From Nocardia cyriacigeorgica (GTDB lineage Bacteria; Actinomycetota; Actinomycetes; Mycobacteriales; Mycobacteriaceae), in the NCBI RefSeq assembly GCF_005863245.1, contig NZ_VBUT01000011.1, positions 124,001 to 188,000 on the forward strand: a DNA stretch of 64,000 bases, read 5' to 3'. Numbering within the stretch: position 1 is the first letter of the stretch; each line of letters starts with the position of its first letter. Under the pieces are notes generated by a model. That model worked only from the letters and a program-made list of their open reading frames with translations. It ran no database searches and was not told the origin of the DNA. Below, piece after piece: positions 25,014 through 33,500 of the stretch. Both the position numbers and the translations under genes were made by a program.

Positions 25014-27395
25014 TCACCACCGGCTGTGCGGCCGCACGTGATTGGCGAGGTCGACCAGCCGGTATCGGTGCAGCCGATCGGGCGCGGTGCGGGCCAGGGC
25101 GCGCAGGCAGGTTTCCAGTCCACGCGCCAATCCCGGTTCGGTGAACGGGAATCCCAGCAGTGCCGCTCCCCTATCCGCCGCCGCATGGCCCGCCCGCAAC
25201 CATTCCAGCGCCGCGCCGACCACGATGACCTGCAGTTGCAGCGTCCGCGGCTCTTCGGGCAGGGCCTCGAGCCGCTCGGCGGCCTCACGCAGATCCTCGG
25301 CGATGATCTCGCCCACCGGCCGCGACACCAGCAGCAGACATCCGGTCATTCGCGCGACGGCGTGATGGCGTGATGCGACGGGCACCTGATCCAGGACGCC
25401 GACGGCTTCGAGCAGTTCCCCATCGGCGGCCAGCCGGCGCGCCAACCCGAACGCCGCGCTCACCACACCGTGGTTGGTGCGCCACACCATCCGGTAGTAC
25501 TCCATGGCGGCGCTGTGCCAGCGATCGGTGTGCTCGGGCTGCTCGAGATGCTGCAAGGCCAGTTCGGCGGCGGCGCCCAGCGCCAGCGCGGGCGCGATCT
25601 CCCCCGGCAATACCGTGTGCACCTCGTCGAAGCAGGCGTAGGCCCGTTCGTAATGGCCGTCGAGCAGGTCGGCGATGCCGGAATACCACTGGATCCGCCA
25701 ATCCCTGCCGAAACGCGGGCGCAGGTCGGCGAGCCGGGCGCGAGCGGGACCCACCTCGCCCAGATCCAGGTGGGCGCGCACCGCCGTCAGCGGGCCCTCC
25801 AGGTCGAAGGATTCGGGCGCTTCGATGGTTCCGGCGCTGATCCGTTCGGTGGTGCGTTCGAGTACGTCGAGGATGTGCCGTGGGTCGCCGTGCAGCAGCG
25901 TGGCCAGCAGTTCAGCGCTGGGATCCTCGCTGTCGATGAGCGGGATCGGCAGGGCCGCGACGACGCTCGCCGCGTCCACCGCGGGCATCCGGTGCATGCC
26001 GTCGACCATGCCGTCGGTCTGGCCGATGAGTGTGTCGATACCGAAATCGCCGCGCATCGAACCGAATTCGGTGGAGGCCTGCGGATGTTCGAGGCCGGTG
26101 TCGGCGGCCAGCACCATCCGCAGCACGCCCGCGAGCTGGCAGTACATGGTGTAGGCAGACGGGAACCGGCGCAGTGGGTCCGGGTCGGTCGCGCGCAGCA
26201 GCAGCCGGTGCAGGAAGGGGTAGCGGCGCAGGATCGGTTGCTGCTCGGGTGCGGGCATGCCGGGCAGATAGTGGCCTTCGGAATCGGTGGGCAGATCGAA
26301 AAGCAACGCCGCCAGCGTCCGGCCCACCGCGTAGATGTCGGATTCCACGGTCGGCCCGGTCTGCAAGATCTCGGGTGCCTGATAGCCGGGGGTGCCGTAG
26401 ATGCTTCCGTAGGACTCCATGGCGGCCACCGCGCCGAGGTCGATGAGTTTGACCTCGTCGTCGCCGACCATGATGTTGTCGGGCTTGAGATCGTTGTAGG
26501 CCAGGCCGATGGAATGCAGGTAGTCCAGCGCGGGCAGTACTTCCATCAGGTAGGCGATGGCCTCGGCGACCGGGATGCGGTCGGGCGCGCCCCGATCCAG
26601 CATCGACTTCAGCGATTGCCCGCCCACGTACTCCATCACGATGTAGCCGTCGGCCACCTCACGCGCGGACTTGTGCTTGACGAAGTTGAAGATCTTCACC
26701 ACGCCCGGGTACGCCACCTCGGACAGGAACTGTCGTTCGGCCAGCGCGACGACATGCGCTTCGAAATCGAGCGGATTCTGCAGCCCCTTGAGCACCACCC
26801 AGCGATCGCTGACATTGCGGTCGATGGCCAGATAGATCCAGCCGAGTCCGCCGTGCGCCAGACAGCCCTGCACCTCGTACTGGTCGGCGACGAGTTCACC
26901 GGGCCTGAGCGCGGGCCGGAAATTGAACGGGGATTTACATCGGCGGCACTCCCCCGAGACCGGGCCGGGACCGTCGGCGGTGGCGCGTCCGACCGGGTCC
27001 TGACAGTTCCAGCAAAAGCGTTTGTGCTCGGGAACTTCCGGGTTCTCCAGCACCGCGGAGAGCGGGTCGGTTTCGGTGACCCGTGGCACCACGACGAGTC
27101 CGGCGCCGAGTCGGCGCACGCTGGGCCGTGACGGGGTATTGCGGCCCGACCCGGTCTCCAGCTCGTCGAGTTCGGCCAGATCGAAATCGTCGAGTCCGGC
27201 CGGCTCGGTGCTGTCGCCGGGCGAGATCTCGGTGGGCGCCAGCGGCGGCGAAACCCGCTGGGATAGTTCGGCTTTACTCATTCGCCGGGTGGACCAGTGC
27301 GGGGCGAGGCGGTGCGGCACCTCCATCCCGCGCATGCGCCGATCGGCCCAGGCGGGCAGGCGTTGCTGGTCGGATGTGCTGGGCTGTTCCGGCAT
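25014..27395 (-). CDS. pknG: Serine/threonine-protein kinase PknG
   Basis: PknG is the soluble actinobacterial kinase that phosphorylates GarA/OdhI and thereby controls 2-oxoglutarate dehydrogenase and NAD-GDH. The 793 residues show the full PknG layout. A disordered N-terminus is followed by a rubredoxin-like metal site (CWNC at 128-131, CRRC at 150-153). The kinase domain has a glycine loop GCLAHGGLGWIYL, Lys203 in VVLKG and the catalytic loop YNDLKPDN. The C-terminus has tetratricopeptide repeats. The ATG at 27395 is chosen by domain start. The glnH/glnX genes that neighbour pknG in mycobacteria are not here. A Motif II site lies 72 nt upstream, after the permease terminator. Confidence 0.96.
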   Translation of the reverse strand: MPEQPSTSDQQRLPAWADRRMRGMEVPHRLAPHWSTRRMSKAELSQRVSPPLAPTEISPGDSTEPAGLDDFDLAELDELETGSGRNTPSRPSVRRLGAGLVVVPRVTETDPLSAVLENPEVPEHKRFCWNCQDPVGRATADGPGPVSGECRRCKSPFNFRPALRPGELVADQYEVQGCLAHGGLGWIYLAIDRNVSDRWVVLKGLQNPLDFEAHVVALAERQFLSEVAYPGVVKIFNFVKHKSAREVADGYIVMEYVGGQSLKSMLDRGAPDRIPVAEAIAYLMEVLPALDYLHSIGLAYNDLKPDNIMVGDDEVKLIDLGAVAAMESYGSIYGTPGYQAPEILQTGPTVESDIYAVGRTLAALLFDLPTDSEGHYLPGMPAPEQQPILRRYPFLHRLLLRATDPDPLRRFPSAYTMYCQLAGVLRMVLAADTGLEHPQASTEFGSMRGDFGIDTLIGQTDGMVDGMHRMPAVDAASVVAALPIPLIDSEDPSAELLATLLHGDPRHILDVLERTTERISAGTIEAPESFDLEGPLTAVRAHLDLGEVGPARARLADLRPRFGRDWRIQWYSGIADLLDGHYERAYACFDEVHTVLPGEIAPALALGAAAELALQHLEQPEHTDRWHSAAMEYYRMVWRTNHGVVSAAFGLARRLAADGELLEAVGVLDQVPVASRHHAVARMTGCLLLVSRPVGEIIAEDLREAAERLEALPEEPRTLQLQVIVVGAALEWLRAGHAAADRGAALLGFPFTEPGLARGLETCLRALARTAPDRLHRYRLVDLANHVRPHSRW

Positions 27396-27466
27396 ATGAA
27401 CCCCTCGAACCCGTTGAACCGAGGCCTTATTCTGGTGCGCCGCACGACCATCGCGCGCCTGCGCTG

Positions 27467-27482
27467 TTCCCGGATCTGGGAA
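27467..27482. promoter_or_regulatory. Motif II palindrome upstream of pknG
   Basis: TTCCCG-GATC-TGGGAA, within the larger palindrome-like GTTCCCGGATCTGGGAAC, lies 72 nt upstream of the pknG start at 27395 and just inside the permease terminator. Confidence 0.65.
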
Positions 27483-27485
27483 CAC

Positions 27486-27516
27486 CGCTGCCCCGGATTA
27501 TGCGTCCGGGGCAGCG
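27486..27516 (-). terminator. Terminator hairpin between the permease gene and pknG
   Basis: CGCTGCCCCGGA (27486-27497) and TCCGGGGCAGCG (27505-27516) form a perfect 12-bp stem with a 7-nt loop. It lies immediately after the permease stop on the minus strand and separates it from pknG. No T-run follows. Confidence 0.75.
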
Positions 27517-27523
27517 GCGATAC

Positions 27524-29092
27524 TCAGTGTTCGTCGGGCTTTTCCAGGATGACCACCGCTTCGCGAGCATCCTTGCGCGGCGGACGCTCGGCCAGCACCG
27601 GGAACTGGCCGGTGTGCCCGCCGCGGATCTGGGCGAGCTGCAGCACTTTGCCGCGCGCCAGGAACCACCCGCCGACCAGGGCCGGAATCATGATGGCGCC
27701 CATCGCGATCACCGCGCCGCGCTGGACCTCGTCGTCGCTGAAGGCCATCAGCGCGACCACGCCGACCAGGAACAGCAGCGTCGCGATGCTGGTATACGGC
27801 GCACCGATGAGGCGGAAGGACGGACGCTCCACCTTGCCCTGCTTCGACCAGCGCCACAGCTGCAACTGGCACAGCACGATCGCGGCCCACGCGAAGATGG
27901 TGCCGAGCGCCGACACGTTGATCACGATCTCGAAGGCCTTCTCCGGCACCATCGCGTTCAGGCCGACGCCGAACAGCGCGATCGCACCGGTGGCCAGGAT
28001 GCCGACATAGGGCACACCGGACTTCGACATCCGGGCGGCGATGGTGGGCGCGCTGCCGTTCATCGACATCGAGCGCAGGATGCGGCCGGTGGAGTACAGC
28101 CCGGCGTTGAGGCTGGAGAAGGCCGCGGTGAGCACGACCAGGTTCATCACCGAACCGGCGCCGTCGATGCCGAGCTTGGCGAAGAAGGTGACGAACGGGC
28201 TCTCGCCGGACTTGTAGGCGGTGTAGGGCAGCAGCAGCGCGAGCAGCACCAGCGAACCGACGTAGAACAGCGCGATCCGGGCGATGACGGAGTTGATGGC
28301 ACGCGGCATCACCTTCTCCGGGTTCTCCGTCTCACCGGCGGCCGTGCCGACCAGTTCCACCGCGGCGTAGGCGAAGACGACACCCGTGGTGACCAGCACC
28401 AGCGACAGCACACCGGTGGGGAACAGACCACCGTTGTCGGTGATCAGGCTCGGTCCCGTGGTCTGGCCCTTGATGTCGAACCGGCCCGCGAGGAACACCG
28501 TGCCGACGATCAGGAAGGTGACCAGCGCGACCACCTTGATCAGCGCGGCCCAGAACTCCAGTTCGCCGAACCACTTGACCGACACCATGTTGATGGCGAC
28601 CACCAGGACCAGCGCGATCAGCGCGATCGTCCACTGTGGTATCGCTTCGAACGCTCCCCAGTAATGGACATACGTGGCGATGGCGGTGATGTCTACGATC
28701 CCGGTCATGCACCAGTGGAAGAAGTACATCCACCCGACCGCGAAGGCGAGCTTCTCGCCGTAGAACTCGCGGGCATACGAGACGAACGACCCGGAGGACG
28801 GGCGATGCAGGACCAGTTCACCCAGGGCCCGCAGGATGAAGAACACGAACACGCCACAGATGGCGTAGACGATGAACAGGCCGGGTCCGGCGCTGGCCAA
28901 CCGGCTGCCCGCACCGAGGAACAGTCCGGTGCCGATGGCGCCACCGATGGCGATCATTTGCAGCTGACGCGGGCGCAACGACTTGTGGTAGCCGGCGTCC
29001 TCGGCGTGCAGCGCGTCGACCGACGTCGCCGGCGCGCCCGGCTCGGGCAGTGCGGCCGCAGCCGGCGCCGAGGTAGGTCGAACAGTGGTCAT
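27524..29092 (-). CDS. ansP: Amino acid permease, asparagine-type (AnsP-like)
   Basis: This 522-residue amino acid-polyamine-cation superfamily permease has about 12 membrane segments. It is closely similar, by memory, to mycobacterial L-asparagine permeases. Visible motifs are the first-helix GGAIGTGLFLGAGSRLASAG, then FILRALGELVLHRPSSGSFVSYAREFYGE, GVVFAYAAVELVGTAAGETENP and LSSLNAGLYSTGRILRSM-like segments. It probably imports asparagine (and perhaps related amino acids) with protons. The ATG at 29092 follows GGAAAGG; longer readings include non-homologous sequence. A Motif I site lies 40 nt upstream and a strong hairpin follows the stop. Confidence 0.86.
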   Translation of the reverse strand: MTTVRPTSAPAAAALPEPGAPATSVDALHAEDAGYHKSLRPRQLQMIAIGGAIGTGLFLGAGSRLASAGPGLFIVYAICGVFVFFILRALGELVLHRPSSGSFVSYAREFYGEKLAFAVGWMYFFHWCMTGIVDITAIATYVHYWGAFEAIPQWTIALIALVLVVAINMVSVKWFGELEFWAALIKVVALVTFLIVGTVFLAGRFDIKGQTTGPSLITDNGGLFPTGVLSLVLVTTGVVFAYAAVELVGTAAGETENPEKVMPRAINSVIARIALFYVGSLVLLALLLPYTAYKSGESPFVTFFAKLGIDGAGSVMNLVVLTAAFSSLNAGLYSTGRILRSMSMNGSAPTIAARMSKSGVPYVGILATGAIALFGVGLNAMVPEKAFEIVINVSALGTIFAWAAIVLCQLQLWRWSKQGKVERPSFRLIGAPYTSIATLLFLVGVVALMAFSDDEVQRGAVIAMGAIMIPALVGGWFLARGKVLQLAQIRGGHTGQFPVLAERPPRKDAREAVVILEKPDEH

Positions 29093-29132
29093 GGTGATGG
29101 CCTTTCCTGTGGCGGCGATCATATCTATGGGT

Positions 29133-29155
29133 AATGTACCGTCAGACAGCGGCAC
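29133..29155 (-). promoter_or_regulatory. Motif I operator-like site upstream of ansP
   Basis: Read towards the gene: GTGCCG-N8-CGGTACATT, 40 nt upstream of the permease start at 29092. It shares the divergent intergenic region with a second Motif I site facing the SPFH gene. Confidence 0.65.
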
Positions 29156-29254
29156 GTTCAATAGGTATCTACCCGACGTAACACGCTGGAAACCAAGAAC
29201 TTTCAAAGATCCTCGCGCCGGACCGCTAAACGCACTGGTCACAGCCGAATGATC

Positions 29255-29277
29255 GTGCCGATACCAAGCGGTACGTT
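29255..29277 (+). promoter_or_regulatory. Motif I operator-like site upstream of the SPFH gene
   Basis: GTGCCG-N8-CGGTACGTT, 29 nt upstream of the ATG at 29307. The centre deviates (ATACCAAG) but both conserved half-sites and the 8-nt spacing are kept. Confidence 0.6.
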
Positions 29278-29306
29278 ATGTGATGTCACTCGCGGATGGA
29301 GCGTTC
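29278..29306 (+). promoter_or_regulatory. Ribosome-binding site deciding the SPFH start
   Basis: GGAG at 29298-29301 is spaced 5 nt from ATG 29307. The upstream candidate starts at 29280 and 29283 have no such site and abut the Motif I operator. Confidence 0.55.
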
Positions 29307-30407
29307 ATGGCGTGGTTCGATCGGGAATTCATCGCGGTGCCGGACACCGCGGCGGGTCAACTCGTCTACAAGTGGCCCGATGTCAATATCCGCCGCTACA
29401 GCCGCGCCATCGTCAACGCCGATCAGACCGCGCTGTTCGTCAAGTCCGGTCAGGTGGTCGCCACCATGGGGCCGGGCCGCCATCGCATCGACGCCGATGA
29501 ACTGCCCGTGCTCGGCGCGCTGGTCGACACCTTGTCCGGCGGGAACTTCTATCGGGCGGAACTGTATTTCGTCTCCACCCGCGAATTCCCCGGCCTCAAG
29601 TTCGGCGGTCGGCTCGCCGATATCGTCGACCCGGTCAGCGAGCAGGTGGTGACGCTGCGGGTCTTCGGTGAATTCGCGCTGGCGGTCCGCGATCCGGGGC
29701 AGTTGATCACCGATCTCGCGGGCACCGCCGATCTCGCCGATCCGGGCGCGCTGAACTCCTGGTGTGCCGATCTGCTGCTGAAATCGATGAAGATCGCGGT
29801 GACCCAGGGAGTTTCGCGCGGCGAATGGCCGGTGCTCGGGTTGTCCGCGCACCTGCCGTCGATCGAGACAGCGGTGTTGCGGCAGACCAACATCACCCTC
29901 TACGAATACGGCCTGCGCATCGTGCGGATGGGCAACTTCGACATCACCCTCGCACCGGAGGACGCCGACCGGCTCAAGCGGCTGGCCAAGGACGTCACCT
30001 ACATCAAACTGGCCGGCGACTTCCGCCAGTACGCGGCCGGTGAGCTGGCATTGGGTGCGAGTCAGGGGTTCGCCCACGGCGGCACCGGCCCGGACTCGGG
30101 CTTTCTCGGCGCGGCCCTCGGCCTGAACGCGATCACCCAGCACACGAGCGCGCCGCCGCCCGCGCCGGTTTCCCAGCCGATGCCACCCGCTCCCCCGCCG
30201 GCCGAACCCGCCGCGTTGCCCGCACCGGCCGCGGCCGCCCATCAGACCTGCCCGGACTGTGCGTCGGACAATCCGGCGGCCGCCCGATTCTGTATGCACT
30301 GCGGTCACCGGCTGACGACCGCACCGCGCCACTGCGGGAACTGCGGCGCCGAACTGGTCGCCGCGGCGAAATTCTGTGGCGACTGCGGGTCGCCGGCCCG
30401 GCCCTGA
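29307..30407 (+). CDS. SPFH-domain (virion-core-like) protein with C-terminal double zinc ribbon
   Basis: This 366-residue protein begins with an SPFH-like domain (IAVPDTAAGQLVYKWPDVNI, ALFVKSGQVVATMGPGRHRI, FGEFALAVRDPGQLI), related to the YdjI group. A Pro/Ala-rich linker (about 285-310) follows. Two zinc ribbons close the protein: CPDC...CMHC (about residues 312-331) and CGNC...CGDC (about 342-361). Family members may scaffold membrane domains. The ATG at 29307 is favoured by GGAG 5 nt upstream; ATG at 29283 or GTG at 29280 would add eight or nine residues and overlap the operator. A strong terminator follows. Confidence 0.83.
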   Translation: MAWFDREFIAVPDTAAGQLVYKWPDVNIRRYSRAIVNADQTALFVKSGQVVATMGPGRHRIDADELPVLGALVDTLSGGNFYRAELYFVSTREFPGLKFGGRLADIVDPVSEQVVTLRVFGEFALAVRDPGQLITDLAGTADLADPGALNSWCADLLLKSMKIAVTQGVSRGEWPVLGLSAHLPSIETAVLRQTNITLYEYGLRIVRMGNFDITLAPEDADRLKRLAKDVTYIKLAGDFRQYAAGELALGASQGFAHGGTGPDSGFLGAALGLNAITQHTSAPPPAPVSQPMPPAPPPAEPAALPAPAAAAHQTCPDCASDNPAAARFCMHCGHRLTTAPRHCGNCGAELVAAAKFCGDCGSPARP

Positions 30408-30537
30408 CCAACACAGGTCTATCGCGTCCGGACGATCGCGAGTTGGGTGCGGCCCTGGCCGGTTCGACCGCGGCGATGCACGGCAGAGTCCGTCGACGGC
30501 GCAAATCCCGTGCCTCGGCAGTCTCCGGAAACGGCGA

Positions 30538-30567
30538 GGGGCCGGTGGCCTGACGACCACCGGCCCC
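30538..30567. terminator. Strong bidirectional terminator hairpin
   Basis: GGGGCCGGTGG (30538-30548) and CCACCGGCCCC (30557-30567) make a perfect 11-bp stem with an 8-nt loop. They sit in the 176-bp gap between the convergent SPFH and GDH genes. Confidence 0.78.
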
Positions 30568-30583
30568 TTATCGGGTGCTGCGC

Positions 30584-33500
30584 TCAGCTCGCAGCGCCCG
30601 CCGTCACCACACTCGACTCCCCACCGGCGCTGACCATTCCGCGCACCTGCCGCGCCGCGACCGACAGGGTCGCCAGATCGTAGGTGCCGGAGTCGAAGAT
30701 CTCGCCGAGCGCCGCCGCGGCCCTGGCCAGCCGGGGCCGGTTGGTTGACTCCCAGTATTCGATCTTCTCGGCGACGGTGTCGTCGGGTTCGGTCGCGGTG
30801 GACACGTCGAGGGTGAGCAGCCGCAGCGATTCGTACAGGTCGTCGCGCACGGCCAGCCGGGCGAGGGTGGGCCAGCGGTCGCCGTGTTCGAGGTTGCCGA
30901 CCGCGGTGAGCAGCCGCTCGATATCGAGGTGCTCGTTGAGCGCGAAGTAGAGCACCGCGACCTCATCGGCGTCGCGTTCGGCGATGTCGGCGATATCGAG
31001 CACGTCCAGCAGCGGGAACAGGTGGATCAGCCGGAACACCTCGGTGGCCAGCTCCGCCGGGGCACCCAGGGCGACCGCGCGCTGCGAGCGAGCGGTCAGG
31101 TCCTCGGCGAGGTAGCCGGGCAGCCAATCCGAGACCCGGCCGGCCAGCGCCGTCACGCCGTCGCGGTAGCGGGCGATATCGGCGCCGATGGCGATGGGTT
31201 GCGGCCGGTTCAGCAGCAGCCACCGCGAGGCCCGTTCCAGGGTGCGGCCGGTTTCCAGTTCCAACGCATCACGCGCGGCGGACGGAATGGGCGCGGTGCG
31301 GATGCGCTGCCACACCTCCCGCAGGCCGAAGATCTCGACGGCGGCGGTGAAGGCGCGCACCGCGTCGTCGGTGGTGGCGCCCACCTCCTCGGCCAGCCGG
31401 AACGCGTAGGTGATGCCGCCGTAGTCGACCAGGTCGTTGACGACCATGGTGGCCACGATCTCCCGGCGCAGCGGATGCTTGCGAATGGCCGCGTCGAAGC
31501 GGGTCCGCAGCGGGGTCGGGAAGTAGCCGGGCAGCATCGCGGCGAACGCGGCGCTGTCGGGCAGGTCGCCTGCCAGCACATCCGCCTTCAGCGACAGCTT
31601 CACATGCGCCACCACATTCGCCAGCTCCGGCGAGGTGAGTCCGGCGCCTTCGTCGGCCCGGCGGGCCAGTTCGGCGTCGCTGGGCAGCGCTTCGAGCCTG
31701 CGGTCCACGCCGCGGCGGGTCTCGAGTTCGGTGAGCAACCGGCGGTGCACCGCATTGCGGGCGGCCGCCTCGGCGCGGCACAGGCCCATCCGGAAGTTCT
31801 GCGAGATATTGTCGCGCAACACCAGTTCGGCGACTTCGTCGGTCATCGAGGCCAGCAGTTCGTTGCGCTCGCTCGCCTCGAGGTCGCCGCCGGACACCAC
31901 CGCGTCGAGCAGGACCTTGATATTGACCTCGTGGTCGGAGCAGTCCACGCCCGCGGAATTGTCGAGAGCGTCGGTGTTCATCCGGCCGCCGTTGCGGCAG
32001 AACTCGATGCGCCCGAGCGCGGTCGCACCGAGGTTTCCGCCCTCGCCGATCACCTTGGTGCGCAGCTGGTTGGCGTCCACCCGGACGACGTCATTGGATT
32101 TGTCGCCGGCGTCGGCGTGGGATTCGGTGCTCGCCTTGATGTAGGTGCCGATGCCGCCGTTCCACAGCAGATCCACCGGCGCTTGCAGGATGGCGCGAAT
32201 CATCTCCGGTGGTGACATCGTGGTCACTCCCGCGGGCAGGCCGAGAGCCTCACGCACCTGCGCCGAGACCGGGACGGCCTTGGCGGAGCGGTCGTACACT
32301 CCGCCGCCGTCGCTGATCAGCGTCTTGTCGTAATCGGCCCACGACGACCGCGGCAACTCGAACATCCGCCGCCGCTCCGCGAACGACGACGCCGCATCCG
32401 GAGTCGGATCCAAGAAAATATGCCGGTGGTCGAACGCCGCCACCAACCGAATGTGCTCCGACAACAACATCCCATTACCGAACACATCACCGGACATATC
32501 ACCGATACCCACCACCGTGAAATCCTCGGCCTGAGTATCGATCCCCATCTCCTGGAAGTGCCGCTTGACGCTCTCCCAGGCACCCTTGGCGGTAATGCCC
32601 ATCGCCTTGTGGTCATAGCCGACAGACCCGCCGGAAGCGAATGCGTCGCCCAACCAGAAGCCGTAGCTCTTGGCGACGTCATTGGCGATATCGGAGAAGG
32701 TCGCGGTGCCCTTGTCGGCGGCCACCACCAGGTAGGTGTCGTCACCGTCGCGGCGGACCACCCGCGCGGGCGGCAGCACGGCGCCGCTGCTGTGATCGAC
32801 ATTGTCGGTGAGATCGAGCAGACCGGAGATGAAGGTGCGGTAGCAGCGCACACCCTCGGCCATCATGGCCTGCCGATCGGCACCGGCGTCGCCCGTGGCG
32901 GCAGGCGGCTGCTTCACCACGAAACCACCCTTGGCACCCACCGGCACGATCACCGCATTCTTCACCGCCTGCGCCTTCACCAAACCCAGGATCTCGGTCC
33001 GGAAATCCTCCAACCGATCCGACCACCGCAAACCACCACGCGCCACCGCACCGAACCGCAGATGCACACCCTCCACCCGCGGCGAATACACGAAAATCTC
33101 GAAGCGCGGACGCGGCTGCGGCAGTTCGGCGATGGCCTGCGGATCGAACTTGAACGACAGATAGCCGGCCGGCTCGCCATGGTCATCGCGCCGGAAGTAG
33201 TTGGTGCGCAATGTCGCCGTGATCAACTCGAGCACCGCACGCAGAATGCGGTCGGTATCCAGACTCACCACCGCGTCGATCTCCGCGCGCAGCCGCTGGG
33301 AAATTTCCTCGATCCGGCTCGCGGACTCCTCGCCCGCCGCCTCGGGATCGAAATAGGCGTCGAACAATTCGATGAACGCCGCCGCCAAGGCCGGATGGGC
33401 CAGCAGCACCCTGGTGATATTGCCGAAGGTGTAGGCGAACCCGGCCTGCTGCAAGTACTTCGCGTAGGCGCGCAGTACCGCGATCTGGCGCCAGTGCACC